Of a DNA stretch of 64,000 nucleotides, positions 9,317 through 17,296 are shown piece after piece. Origin of the DNA: Megasphaera micronuciformis F0359 (GTDB lineage: Bacteria > Bacillota > Negativicutes > Veillonellales > Megasphaeraceae); contig NZ_GL538208.1 of NCBI RefSeq assembly GCF_000165735.1, forward strand, positions 611,191 through 675,190. Reading direction: 5' to 3'. The number at the start of each line of letters is the position of its first letter. Position 1 is the first letter of the stretch. Below the pieces are notes generated by a model that saw only the letters and a program-made list of their open reading frames with translations, made no database searches and was not told the origin of the DNA. Made by a program: the position numbers and the translations under genes.

Positions 9317-9955
9317 TTATTTGGCATATACAATCTTACCTGTCAAAGCTTCTGTCGTAACTTTCATATCTCGGCCGCCGTCATCAATCATTTCCACTTC
9401 ATAATAAGGATGTCCGTCTTTTTCAATTTCTACTTCCCACTCGGCTACCTGGAAGGTATCTCCCGCTTTTTTCAAGGCACCGGCTACGGCGACTTCAGGC
9501 TTTATTAATTTATTTAAGTCCAGTGTACGGCTATCGGCATTGCCATCGATCTCCTTAGTTTTGATGGCAATAATTTCTCCCGTTTCGGCTAACACTTTCA
9601 TTTCCTTCTTCGCTGTTTCCGTATAGCCGGTTATTTCATAATAGGGGCGGTGCTTACCTTCATAACCTATAGATTTAATACGTACATTATCTCCGTAGTA
9701 GGAACGAAACAGAGCCAAAGCACTTTCATAACCCACATCTTTGATTTGTGTCTGAGACGGTGCGGGTGTTACCTCTTTTTTTACTGATTTTTTCTTCTGT
9801 ACCTCCGCCTTATGGCCATTCTTTTTCTGTACCGGTGCTTGAATGGCCGAATCAGCGGTTTGTGTATTTACACTCGGTGTTACATCTGCCGCAAAAGCGG
9901 TAGTAGTCATTAAAAAGGCGGCAAATACTGCTGTATAAATTCCTGATTTTCTCAT
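9317..9955 (-). CDS. Exported protein with two PepSY-like repeats
   Basis: A 212-residue secreted or envelope protein. A signal peptide (residues 1-22, ending TTAFAAD) is followed by a lysine-rich linker (about 45-65). Two PepSY-like repeats follow, roughly residues 75-135 and 145-210, each with a PYYE(I/V) core. PepSY domains are found in protease propeptides and in cation- or heme-linked envelope proteins. The gene is monocistronic with its own terminator; partner and substrate are not apparent. Confidence 0.8.
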   Translation of the reverse strand: MRKSGIYTAVFAAFLMTTTAFAADVTPSVNTQTADSAIQAPVQKKNGHKAEVQKKKSVKKEVTPAPSQTQIKDVGYESALALFRSYYGDNVRIKSIGYEGKHRPYYEITGYTETAKKEMKVLAETGEIIAIKTKEIDGNADSRTLDLNKLIKPEVAVAGALKKAGDTFQVAEWEVEIEKDGHPYYEVEMIDDGGRDMKVTTEALTGKIVYAK

Positions 9956-10052
9956 GTTATAATCCTCCTTAAAATACCGTATCGGTATATCTTATTGCAG
10001 TATAACCGAGTTTCGAAAACTTGTAAACTATTTTGAGTTTTCAGTTTTGTCA

Positions 10053-10086
10053 CAAAAAAACAGAGATTGCCGTAACAATCTCTGTC
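10053..10086 (-). terminator. Terminator after the SemiSWEET gene
   Basis: A CAGAGATTG/CAATCTCTG hairpin followed by seven T residues on the minus strand. Confidence 0.9.
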
Positions 10087-10107
10087 CATTCGTGGATATA
10101 GTCTAAT

Positions 10108-10371
10108 CTATCTAGCCATGAGTGCCGTAAACGCAGCCAGAAAGCCGCAAACGATACCGGGTAAGTTGGCAATAATAATCGGCCAATCTCTGCCTTGTTT
10201 GAAGAAACCGTACAAAGACCAAAGAGTACAGTTTACAAAAGCTACAGACGGCTGAATAAAGTCTCCCGGATGTCCCGATAGGTTGTTCATAATCTGAGGA
10301 ATATATGATACATACATCAACACCGACATTACGGAGGCTACAGAACCGACTTTAGTAATGATTTTTTCCAT
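10108..10371 (-). CDS. SemiSWEET-family small sugar transporter
   Basis: An 87-residue membrane protein with three helices, forming half of a SWEET fold that works as a dimer. The PQ-loop signature YIPQI is at about residue 23. Bacterial SemiSWEETs passively carry sugars; the substrate here cannot be told. The start at 10371 follows AGGAG at seven bases; an ATG five codons upstream overlaps that site. The gene stands alone between tRNA-Gly and the PepSY gene. Confidence 0.85.
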   Translation of the reverse strand: MEKIITKVGSVASVMSVLMYVSYIPQIMNNLSGHPGDFIQPSVAFVNCTLWSLYGFFKQGRDWPIIIANLPGIVCGFLAAFTALMAR

Positions 10372-10459
10372 AATAAATCTCCTCATAAATAAAAAATAAA
10401 TCTTGTGGAGTATACAACAATTTTGAAAACTTGTAAATACCTTTTAGTTTACAAATTTG

Positions 10460-10491
10460 TAAAAAAAAAGATCCCCAATGATAGGAATCTC
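10460..10491 (-). terminator. Terminator of the tRNA-Pro/tRNA-Gly transcript
   Basis: An AGATTCC/GGGATCT hairpin with nine T residues on the minus strand, 10 bases after tRNA-Gly. Confidence 0.85.
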
Positions 10492-10501
10492 GATAAAAAA
10501 A

Positions 10502-10575
10502 TGGAGCGGGTGATGGGAATCGAACCCACGTAACCAGCTTGGAAGGCTGGCGCTCTACCATTGAGCTACACCCGC
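10502..10575 (-). tRNA. tRNA-Gly (anticodon UCC)
   Basis: A 74-base cloverleaf with encoded CCA. The acceptor is GCGGGTG with CACCCGC, the anticodon loop is CTTCCAA, and the T loop is TTCGATT. Confidence 0.97.
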
Positions 10576-10585
10576 ATGACTGTTC

Positions 10586-10662
10586 TGGTCGGAGCAGCAG
10601 GATTCGAACCTGCGACCCCCTGGTCCCAAGCCAGGTGCGCTACCAAACTGCGCTATGCCCCG
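10586..10662 (-). tRNA. tRNA-Pro (anticodon UGG)
   Basis: A 77-base cloverleaf with encoded CCA. The acceptor is CGGGGCA, the anticodon loop CTTGGGA gives UGG, and the T loop is TTCGAAT. It lies 10 bases upstream of tRNA-Gly and is likely co-transcribed. Confidence 0.97.
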
Positions 10663-10674
10663 CCACCAGAGATT

Positions 10675-10704
10675 ATTATACTGAATAATTGTACTTCTTG
10701 TCAA
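10675..10704 (-). promoter_or_regulatory. Consensus promoter of tRNA-Pro/tRNA-Gly
   Basis: Perfect TTGACA (10699-10704) and TATAAT (10675-10680) on the minus strand, 18 bases apart, with the start predicted about six bases before tRNA-Pro. Confidence 0.85.
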
Positions 10705-10705
10705 A

Positions 10706-11479
10706 TCAACGAATAGTCGGCATATTCCGACCGTTAAATATTTCCAACATTTCCTGCTTCAGTTGACGTCTGATTAACTCTCTGTCTTTCAGCTTCAACT
10801 GATCTTCCGTAATATCGAATAGATAGTTATTCAAATCGAATTCACGCAACATCATCTTCGTGTGGAAAATATTCTCCTGATAAACGTTGACATCTATCAT
10901 ATTATAACGATGTCTTGTTTCTTTTGCAATATAGTTTTGAATCGAATTGATACGGTGATCGATAAACAGTTTTTTACCGCTTATATCGCGTGTAAAACCG
11001 CGGACACGATAGTCCAATGTAACAATATCCGAATCAAAAGAGTCGAGAAGATAGTTGAGTGCGTTTAAGGGTGAAATACGACCGCATGTGGACACGTCAA
11101 TATCGGCACGAAAAGTCGTAATCCCCTTTTGAGGATGGCTTTCCGGATAAGTATGTACCGTCAAATGGCTTTTATCCAAATGACAGACTACATCCGTATC
11201 GGGTGCAATCTCTTCTTCAGAAATTAAAATGGTGACACTGGCCCCTTGGGGGTCATAGTCCTGACTGGCCACATTTAAAATATTGGCCCCGATAATAGAT
11301 GCTACATTTTCCAAAATTTCCGTTAAGCGTGCCGCATTATATGCTTCATCAATGTATTCAATATAATGACGACGTGCTTCTTCGGAGTCGGCATAACAAA
11401 TATCGTAGATGTTAAAGCTCAAGGTCTTTGTAAGATTATTAAAGCCGTACAGTTTTAATTTATCTTTTTTTATGGTCAT
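10706..11479 (-). CDS. speD: S-adenosylmethionine decarboxylase proenzyme (E. coli-type SpeD)
   Basis: Supplies decarboxylated SAM, the aminopropyl donor for spermidine. It is the long (257-residue) proteobacterial-type SpeD, not the short Bacillus type. The self-cleavage site is seen at [15 protein letters not shown], where the serine becomes the pyruvoyl group. No spermidine synthase lies nearby, so the partner aminopropyltransferase must be elsewhere. The gene precedes the strong tRNA-Pro promoter. Confidence 0.93.
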   Translation of the reverse strand: MTIKKDKLKLYGFNNLTKTLSFNIYDICYADSEEARRHYIEYIDEAYNAARLTEILENVASIIGANILNVASQDYDPQGASVTILISEEEIAPDTDVVCHLDKSHLTVHTYPESHPQKGITTFRADIDVSTCGRISPLNALNYLLDSFDSDIVTLDYRVRGFTRDISGKKLFIDHRINSIQNYIAKETRHRYNMIDVNVYQENIFHTKMMLREFDLNNYLFDITEDQLKLKDRELIRRQLKQEMLEIFNGRNMPTIR

Positions 11480-11530
11480 CTTCCCTCATTACCCCTACTA
11501 TAGATTCGCACTTTCTTTACACATAGTTTA

Positions 11531-12013
11531 TCAAAGTATTTCAAAAAAACGAACTTCTTTTATAACTCGATTTTCAAGACAACAAAGAGCATACGTACCG
11601 TATCTTCCATCTCTGGGCAAGGCTATACTGCCGGGATTTACGAGTGTAACATCCCCTATACGTTCTTCACAAGTTCTATGGGTGTGGCCGAAAAGGACAA
11701 GCTGCACTCCCTTCGCTTGGGCTGTAGCCGCCATAGACTTTAAGGTCCTACCGTGGCCGTGAGTCATATAAATGCGTATGTCATCAACTGTAATTATCGC
11801 TTCATCCGGGGCCTTATACGTATCGAAATAATCATTATTTCCCTTAACCGTATACACGGGAGCATCCGTATAATACGCCAATTCTTCGGCATCTCGACAA
11901 TAATCGCCGCAATGAAACCAGGCCTTAACTTGAGGACAGTCAGCCGTGAGCTTTTGCCAATGGCTATTGTTCCCGTGGCTGTCACTGACAACACCTATAT
12001 AAACGGGCATCAT
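11531..12013 (-). CDS. YfcE/MJ0936-family metallophosphoesterase
   Basis: A 160-residue calcineurin-like phosphodiesterase with the metal-binding motifs SDSHGN, HCGD, KGNND and FGHTHR in order, as in MJ0936 and YfcE. The family hydrolyses phosphodiester model substrates; physiological substrates are uncertain. Its ATG overlaps the rdgB stop by four bases, so it is translationally coupled to rdgB. Confidence 0.92.
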   Translation of the reverse strand: MMPVYIGVVSDSHGNNSHWQKLTADCPQVKAWFHCGDYCRDAEELAYYTDAPVYTVKGNNDYFDTYKAPDEAIITVDDIRIYMTHGHGRTLKSMAATAQAKGVQLVLFGHTHRTCEERIGDVTLVNPGSIALPRDGRYGTYALCCLENRVIKEVRFFEIL

Positions 12014-12612
12014 GACAGTAATTCCTGCAAACGCCGCAGAGCCGCTCCGCGATGGCTGATTGAATTTTTTTCATCTAAATCGAGCTCAGCCATAGTTTTG
12101 CCAAAAGACGGTACGTAAAAATACGGATCATAGCCGAACCCTTCATTTCCCTTCGGCTTCAAATCGATAAGACCTTCACATGTTCCTTCAGCCAATAACG
12201 GTTCTTTCCCGGGAGCCGCCAGAGCCAGGACACATACATAACGAGCGGTTCTCTTTTCTCGTTCCACGCCTTGCAAGGATTTAATCAGCTTAGCATTATT
12301 AGCCTCGTCATCATGATCTTCACCGGCATAACGAGCCGAATGAACCCCCGGAGCACCGTCCAGGGCATCGACGACGAGTCCCGAATCGTCGGCAAGACAC
12401 AACATACCTGTACGGGCTGCATAATACTTAGCCTTAATGGCCGCATTGTCGGAAAAGGTCTGCCCGTCTTCTATCGGTTCGGGAAGATCGGGTGCTTTAT
12501 CGAACACGGAAAAAACGGAAAATCCCGCTTTTTCCAGTACATCGCGGAACTCCCGTATTTTTCCCTTATTTCTGGTTGCGATTAAAAGGGCTTCTTTTTT
12601 ATTTTCAGCCAT
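12010..12612 (-). CDS. rdgB: RdgB/HAM1 XTP/dITP pyrophosphatase
   Basis: Removes deaminated purine nucleotides (ITP, dITP, XTP) from the nucleotide pool. It is 200 residues long with the family signatures ATRNKGKIREF, LADDSGL and GFGYDPYF, plus SHRGAAL near the C-terminus. It lies in a cluster murI - membrane protein - ligase-like - rdgB - phosphoesterase; the murI/rdgB neighbourhood is common in Firmicutes. Confidence 0.96.
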   Translation of the reverse strand: MAENKKEALLIATRNKGKIREFRDVLEKAGFSVFSVFDKAPDLPEPIEDGQTFSDNAAIKAKYYAARTGMLCLADDSGLVVDALDGAPGVHSARYAGEDHDDEANNAKLIKSLQGVEREKRTARYVCVLALAAPGKEPLLAEGTCEGLIDLKPKGNEGFGYDPYFYVPSFGKTMAELDLDEKNSISHRGAALRRLQELLS

Positions 12613-12615
12613 ACC

Positions 12616-13287
12616 CTATCCTTCTATACGAGCCATCTTTTCTCGTAAAAGGGCCCCGTAATTTTTTATAATTACAATCGGTGTTTTCTGTGATGCGTTC
12701 CCAAAAGGATTATCGATTAAAATGGCCGCTACTTCTTGCGGCTTAATACCGCGTGAATATCCCAATACGGCCGATCTTTTCAAATCATTCACATCGGCAA
12801 CACAGGCCCCGTAACAACCTAAACGCTTCTTTATTTTTTCGGCTACGCCCATAGGGTCTGCCGGACCGTATACAATACACTTGTCAAACGGCGGCATAGT
12901 CCCCGTTACATCGTCAGTTAAAGAGGCTTGGCGGCAGAGACGATACCACACACCGTCTTTACCGAAAAGTTTGGCAATAAAGCCGATAATGAAACACACC
13001 AGCATCTTCCATTCGCCTTCCAGCTCCATGGCTGCCTGCATGCCGTACAAACTGGCCATACTGCCTTCGCCGGGTACAAATCGGCGCATGAGCCGAGCTT
13101 GCCAAGACGGTTTCAATTCTTCAGGTCTCGTAAAGCGACGTTGCGTAATAGCAACTACACTTTCGGCAACGCACAATAAATCGTCGGGCCCGATTTGCCC
13201 TTGCGTATACTCTTCAATGGCATCAACAATATTATCCTTTTCCGTAAGAATTCTGGTTTTTACGGGAACCAATTCCAATTCAGCCAT
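12616..13287 (-). CDS. Coenzyme F420-0:L-glutamate ligase-like protein
   Basis: A 223-residue protein resembling the CofE/FbiB gamma-glutamyl ligase domain: VPVKTRILTEKD at the start, AESVVAITQ at about residue 43, and a C-terminal ILIDNPFGN segment. True CofE adds glutamates to coenzyme F420, which this kind of organism is not known to make, and no other F420 gene is in the window. The middle carries a hydrophobic patch (MLVCFIIGFIAKLF). It lies four bases from rdgB. It may act on another substrate. Confidence 0.7.
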   Translation of the reverse strand: MAELELVPVKTRILTEKDNIVDAIEEYTQGQIGPDDLLCVAESVVAITQRRFTRPEELKPSWQARLMRRFVPGEGSMASLYGMQAAMELEGEWKMLVCFIIGFIAKLFGKDGVWYRLCRQASLTDDVTGTMPPFDKCIVYGPADPMGVAEKIKKRLGCYGACVADVNDLKRSAVLGYSRGIKPQEVAAILIDNPFGNASQKTPIVIIKNYGALLREKMARIEG

Positions 13288-13299
13288 ATGCCGACCCTC

Positions 13300-13842
13300 C
13301 TATGCCTGTTCCAATGCTTTTTGAACTTCCGCGGCTTTCAACGTAATTCGTGCCTTATGAATATACCATTCGCTACGCGATACTACTTGATACACAAGAT
13401 CAATCGGCATGTCGGGAAAAGTCCTTAAATCATTGCGAATATCACGGTTTTTACTTACTAAGGTTACGGTTACACGAATGCGACCGCCTTTTCGAGGATA
13501 GTAAATAACCGATTCCCAGTATCCGTCATCACGTTCCGCTTCCTTGTTGGCCAGCTGAGCGCTGACAAGACAACGGTCGTACTGTTCACGCGGCAATAAG
13601 ACACGCGGATAAAAGTCCATAATCGTCCCCAACTGTCGTCCGGCATTATGGAAGGGCACTTCCGTTTCAAATACGGCCGTGTCGGATGTCATTTCTTTCA
13701 GTTCGAACGGATTGCGACGCCTTGCTTCAATGATAAACTTAGCATCACCCTGTTTCCAGGCAAAAAAGCGGAAGGCTAAATACAAGAGAGCTATAACTCC
13801 GATTAGGCCCATGAGGACATTCAGCAGAATATACAAATACAC
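13300..13842 (-). CDS. Conserved hypothetical single-pass membrane protein
   Basis: A 180-residue protein not recognised beyond its layout. One hydrophobic segment at residues 3-26 is followed by a basic stretch and a soluble domain with FETEVPFHNAGRQLG and YYPRKGGRIRVTVTLVSKNRD. The N-terminus is probably outside or in the membrane with the bulk cytoplasmic (many arginines after the helix). The start is GTG, preceded by AAGGAG. It is co-transcribed with murI upstream and the ligase-like gene downstream. Confidence 0.65.
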   Translation of the reverse strand: MYLYILLNVLMGLIGVIALLYLAFRFFAWKQGDAKFIIEARRRNPFELKEMTSDTAVFETEVPFHNAGRQLGTIMDFYPRVLLPREQYDRCLVSAQLANKEAERDDGYWESVIYYPRKGGRIRVTVTLVSKNRDIRNDLRTFPDMPIDLVYQVVSRSEWYIHKARITLKAAEVQKALEQA

Positions 13843-13874
13843 GATACAGGACTCCTTTGCTTAACATATATAAA

Positions 13875-14687
13875 CTAAGACAATACTACTTCTTCAGTCG
13901 TAAATTCATGCGGCGGTAATAGATGGGCTGCCAATTTCTGCCCTCTTTGCACTTCGGCCGTAAAGCAGAGACGTAATCGGCCTCTTTCTTTTTGGCCGTT
14001 CAATAGTCCTTCTTTTTTTAAAATGGCCGAAGCCTGAAGCGCTGTTTCATGTGCCGGATCGACAAAAACGATCGAATCGCCGCAAATCTCCTCAAACAAA
14101 GGCTGTACAAAAGGATAATGGGTACAACCGAAAATAGCCGTATCTACGTGAGCTTCCAATACGGGTTTCGTATCAGCCGTAACGGCCTGACGCATTTCTT
14201 CCGTATTTAACTGCCCCCTTTCAATGAGTGCGGCCAAGGAAGCACACGGCTGCTCCACAATAGTCAGAGACGGGTCCAGTTGAGCCGCCTCGTCTCTGTG
14301 TACATGGTTGGCAATAGTAAGAGGAGTGGCGAATACGGCAATGCGATTTTCCGTGCTTATATGCCTGGCCGTTTCTATCCCGCGGCTCATACCCAGCAAG
14401 AGAGTTTTCGTCTTTTCCCTCATCTTCATATAAGCGACGGCAGTTGCCGTATTACAAGCAAATACTATTAACTTTACCTGCCGCCTTTCAAGAAAGGCTA
14501 TAATCTGCTCCGTAAAAGTCAAAATCTCGTTTTGAGTACGCGTGCCGTAAGGATTGCGCTTCGTATCACCCACATAAATGATATCCTCATGAGGCAACAG
14601 ATGTCGCAGTTTGTTTACAACCGTCAATCCGCCAACCCCCGAGTCGAATACCCCTATGGGTTGTTCCGCCTTAGCCACAATCGTCAT
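13875..14687 (-). CDS. murI: Glutamate racemase
   Basis: Makes D-glutamate for peptidoglycan. The 270-residue protein has the opening GVFDSGVGGLTV, the first catalytic cysteine in VFACNTATAV and the second in FGCTHYP. It overlaps the thioesterase gene upstream by 17 bases. Identification is secure. Confidence 0.96.
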   Translation of the reverse strand: MTIVAKAEQPIGVFDSGVGGLTVVNKLRHLLPHEDIIYVGDTKRNPYGTRTQNEILTFTEQIIAFLERRQVKLIVFACNTATAVAYMKMREKTKTLLLGMSRGIETARHISTENRIAVFATPLTIANHVHRDEAAQLDPSLTIVEQPCASLAALIERGQLNTEEMRQAVTADTKPVLEAHVDTAIFGCTHYPFVQPLFEEICGDSIVFVDPAHETALQASAILKKEGLLNGQKERGRLRLCFTAEVQRGQKLAAHLLPPHEFTTEEVVLS

Positions 14688-15114
14688 CCTTTACAAGTTC
14701 TTCCTTATCTTTTTCATACGCCGCCTTCAGGCGATTGAAATAGGTGTCGTTTAGACGTACAACCTTATTGTCGTCTGCCGATGTGAATACATTCTGTGTC
14801 GTCCCCTTGCAAAGAAGAGTACCGTCTGCATGACGTCGAATCACATACGAAAAAACGACTTGTGCTCTGCTCAGTTTAATCAAGCGGGTTTCAATATCAA
14901 TGACATCATTAAAGTTAATCGGCTGTATATATTCGCAAGAAACATTTTTTATAGGAAAAAGTATCTTCTTATCCATCAATTCAAATAAATCGAGTCCGAC
15001 CTCATCGAAATAAGCACAACGGCCGCACTCAAACCACCGAATTTGATTGGAATGATGAACGATTCCCATCATGTCCGTCTCATAAAAGCGAACTTTTTCC
15101 GTAATTGTAATCAT
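14671..15114 (-). CDS. YbgC-like acyl-CoA thioesterase
   Basis: A 147-residue hotdog-fold thioesterase of the 4HBT/YbgC class. The catalytic segment is seen as FYETDMMGIVHHSNQIRWFE at residues 10-29, with the aspartate and the HHSN motif. Such enzymes hydrolyse short or medium acyl-CoAs; the exact substrate is not evident. It overlaps murI. Confidence 0.9.
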   Translation of the reverse strand: MITITEKVRFYETDMMGIVHHSNQIRWFECGRCAYFDEVGLDLFELMDKKILFPIKNVSCEYIQPINFNDVIDIETRLIKLSRAQVVFSYVIRRHADGTLLCKGTTQNVFTSADDNKVVRLNDTYFNRLKAAYEKDKEELVKDDDCG

Positions 15115-15206
15115 TATGATACTCCTGCCAAAACTTGAATAACAATCATAATTTTACGCTCAATAAAGTCTACTGTCAATTTTCACGCGCTGTAGAAACC
15201 GCAATA

Positions 15207-15238
15207 AAAAGGTGAGACTGCGTTAACAGTCCCACCTT
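15207..15238 (-). terminator. Terminator after the DUF1232 gene
   Basis: An AAAGGTG.GACTG/CAGTC.CACCTTT hairpin followed by T residues on the minus strand. Confidence 0.8.
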
Positions 15239-15242
15239 TCAT

Positions 15243-15584
15243 TTACCCTAACTTGGCCATAGGAAAAAGTTTACGTACCTTCTCCTTATGTTCCGGCTTC
15301 ACATACGTCCCTGCAAAGGTAAGAGCCGCACCGATTACGGCAGCGTCATCCAACCAGCCGATTCCCGGAATCATATCGGGAATAATATCCAAAGGCATGA
15401 TAGTATAGCCGATGGCTCCCATCAGTACAAGCCTCACAAATTTAGGAGTGTCCGGATCTTTAATGCAGTAATAAATCATCATTAACCGCGGCAAAAATTT
15501 TATTTTCTTTCCCGCTACCTTAATGAAGGCTATAAATTTTAACGGAGAATAGAAGCGAGCGAAAAATGTCAGCCACTTAATCAT
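15243..15584 (-). CDS. DUF1232 (YkvA-like) membrane protein
   Basis: A 113-residue protein of the DUF1232/YkvA family with the hallmark GYTIMPLDIIPDMIPGIGWLD split across residues 63-83. The function is unknown; the family is membrane-associated. The ATG at 15584 follows AAGGAG; longer frames upstream overlap the neighbouring gene. It is likely co-transcribed with the coiled-coil membrane protein 10 bases upstream. Confidence 0.82.
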   Translation of the reverse strand: MIKWLTFFARFYSPLKFIAFIKVAGKKIKFLPRLMMIYYCIKDPDTPKFVRLVLMGAIGYTIMPLDIIPDMIPGIGWLDDAAVIGAALTFAGTYVKPEHKEKVRKLFPMAKLG

Positions 15585-15594
15585 AAGCAACTCC

Positions 15595-16479
15595 TTATTC
15601 CAACGGCTTCTTCGCTTCTTCCACGGCAGCTCGCACCTTGTCTTCCACTTCATCTTCCGCTTCGTCAAAAGTATCTACTGCATCTTCCAGATTTCCTTCT
15701 CGAGCTTTAGCGGCTTCTTCGTGTACATTGTTGTATTCGGCTTCATTGACAGCATCGACAGCTTGTTGAACAGCTGCATCTTCAGCCACTTCATCAGCTA
15801 AATTACGGCTGCGAACATTATGATACAGTTCCTGTCCTTTATCTTTCGCATCCATAACCGCATCTTTTGCCGCATTCCCCCATTTTGCAAAGAAATCTTT
15901 TGTTTCATCGCCGAGAGGTACATTTTTCAACGGGTTATCTTTTAATTTTTCGACTTGTTCTTTGGCTTTTTCTTTCCATTCGCCGAACATTTCGATATAC
16001 GGAGTCATATCGCTGGGCATACCGTCACGCAACCAACGTTGTGTAACTCGACCCAAGCTGTACGTAATACCGACAGCTACGGGAACCTGAATGACGGAAA
16101 AAGGAATCAAGGTCGTCAACAAGTTACCTGCCATTTGACTGCCCATGGCACCAAGAAAAGCCAGAACGGCACGTTCCGTCAATTTTACATCATAAATACG
16201 GGCAATTCGGCTGACCAGATATACTTCGTTAGCCATTAAAGCAACCGTACCTACTAAAGGCGCAATAACGATAGCACCGGCACGAGCTGCAGCCCAACGG
16301 CAAAGTGTTTCGACTTTTAAGTCGCGATCTTCAGTCGTTTCGTCCATAGCATCCAGCACGGTCATAGCTTTAGCATCGGCATCATTGCCGTTTTGTGCGT
16401 TCAACTTCGCTATTTCCGCTTTTAAGTCGGCAATCTGTTCTTGTAAGTTTTTTAATTGTTCCATTTCTTCGTTGGTCAT
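15595..16479 (-). CDS. Coiled-coil membrane protein with DUF697-like core
   Basis: A 294-residue protein. Residues 1-35 form a leucine-heptad coiled coil (LKNLQEQIADLKAEIAKL). Residues about 70-150 are hydrophobic and resemble DUF697/YcjF membrane domains (IARIYDVKLTERAVLAFLG, then a glycine-rich second half). The C-terminal third is acidic, alanine-rich and amphipathic. The start chosen follows GAGGTG by seven bases. Function unknown; it may act in the envelope with its DUF1232 neighbour. The DUF697 assignment is by eye. Confidence 0.6.
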   Translation of the reverse strand: MTNEEMEQLKNLQEQIADLKAEIAKLNAQNGNDADAKAMTVLDAMDETTEDRDLKVETLCRWAAARAGAIVIAPLVGTVALMANEVYLVSRIARIYDVKLTERAVLAFLGAMGSQMAGNLLTTLIPFSVIQVPVAVGITYSLGRVTQRWLRDGMPSDMTPYIEMFGEWKEKAKEQVEKLKDNPLKNVPLGDETKDFFAKWGNAAKDAVMDAKDKGQELYHNVRSRNLADEVAEDAAVQQAVDAVNEAEYNNVHEEAAKAREGNLEDAVDTFDEAEDEVEDKVRAAVEEAKKPLE

Positions 16480-16538
16480 CCAAAACACCTCGAATTTCAA
16501 ATTAAAAATCTAATTTATCGTCATATTTTCCCATGTTT

Positions 16539-17282
16539 TTAACAGCTTGTCAATCCACCGTCTACAGGAAGTGCCGTTCCCGTAATAAAAGACGCATCGT
16601 CGCTTAAAAGAAAAGCAACGACTTTACCGACTTCATCGGCCGTAGCAATTCGCCCCAAAGGATAAACGGATGCCATATCCCCCAAAGATAGCGACGTGTC
16701 TTCTGCCAGCTGTTTTTCAACAAGGGGAGTCATAACATCACCGGGACAAAGGGCATTCACACGAATTTTATGAGTAGCACCTTCCAGAGCCAGAGATTTG
16801 GCAAAAGCCGTAACGGCCCCCTTGGTCGCCCCGTAAATACTACATGCCGTATTCCCCTGTAACCCTGCATCGCTGCTTATAATGACAATAGAACCGCCAT
16901 GCTTTTTTAAAGCCCCGTAAGCAGCTCGGCATAAAAGAACGGTACCGAATACATTCACCTCAAAAATACGGCGAATTTCTTCAGACTTTTCGTTTTCCAG
17001 TAATTCTTGGCGGTAGTATCCCGCCGATGTGACCAACCCTGTCAGGTTACCGAAAGTAGACACGGCCGCTTCCACCATGCGTTGACAATCATCTTCTGCA
17101 GTTACATCACCTTTTACATACATGACATTTCCGAACGGTTCAACCTCATGCAACGCTTGCAATCCGCGTTCTTCATTACGGCCGTTAATGACGACATTCA
17201 TACCCGCCCGGGCGCACAAGCGAGCGGAAGCCAGGCCGATTCCCGAGGTGCCTCCGCTGATAAGTACAGTTTTCTTTTCCAT
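16539..17282 (-). CDS. Short-chain dehydrogenase/reductase (FabG-like)
   Basis: A 247-residue NAD(P)-dependent SDR. It has the nucleotide loop SGGTSGIGLASA at residue 10, VTSAGYY in place of the usual NNAG, a serine at about 150 and the active-site YGATKGAV, with the C-terminal GTALPVDGG. It could be a 3-ketoacyl-ACP reductase or another alcohol dehydrogenase; no fatty-acid genes are adjacent. AAGGGGA precedes the ATG. It follows the YibQ gene by 14 bases. Confidence 0.88.
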   Translation of the reverse strand: MEKKTVLISGGTSGIGLASARLCARAGMNVVINGRNEERGLQALHEVEPFGNVMYVKGDVTAEDDCQRMVEAAVSTFGNLTGLVTSAGYYRQELLENEKSEEIRRIFEVNVFGTVLLCRAAYGALKKHGGSIVIISSDAGLQGNTACSIYGATKGAVTAFAKSLALEGATHKIRVNALCPGDVMTPLVEKQLAEDTSLSLGDMASVYPLGRIATADEVGKVVAFLLSDDASFITGTALPVDGGLTSC

Positions 17283-17296
17283 GACCCGTCCCCTTT

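Noticed and set aside
10352-10561. Small open frame over tRNA-Gly
   Set aside because: It translates the tRNA and its flanks and has no ribosome site or family resemblance.
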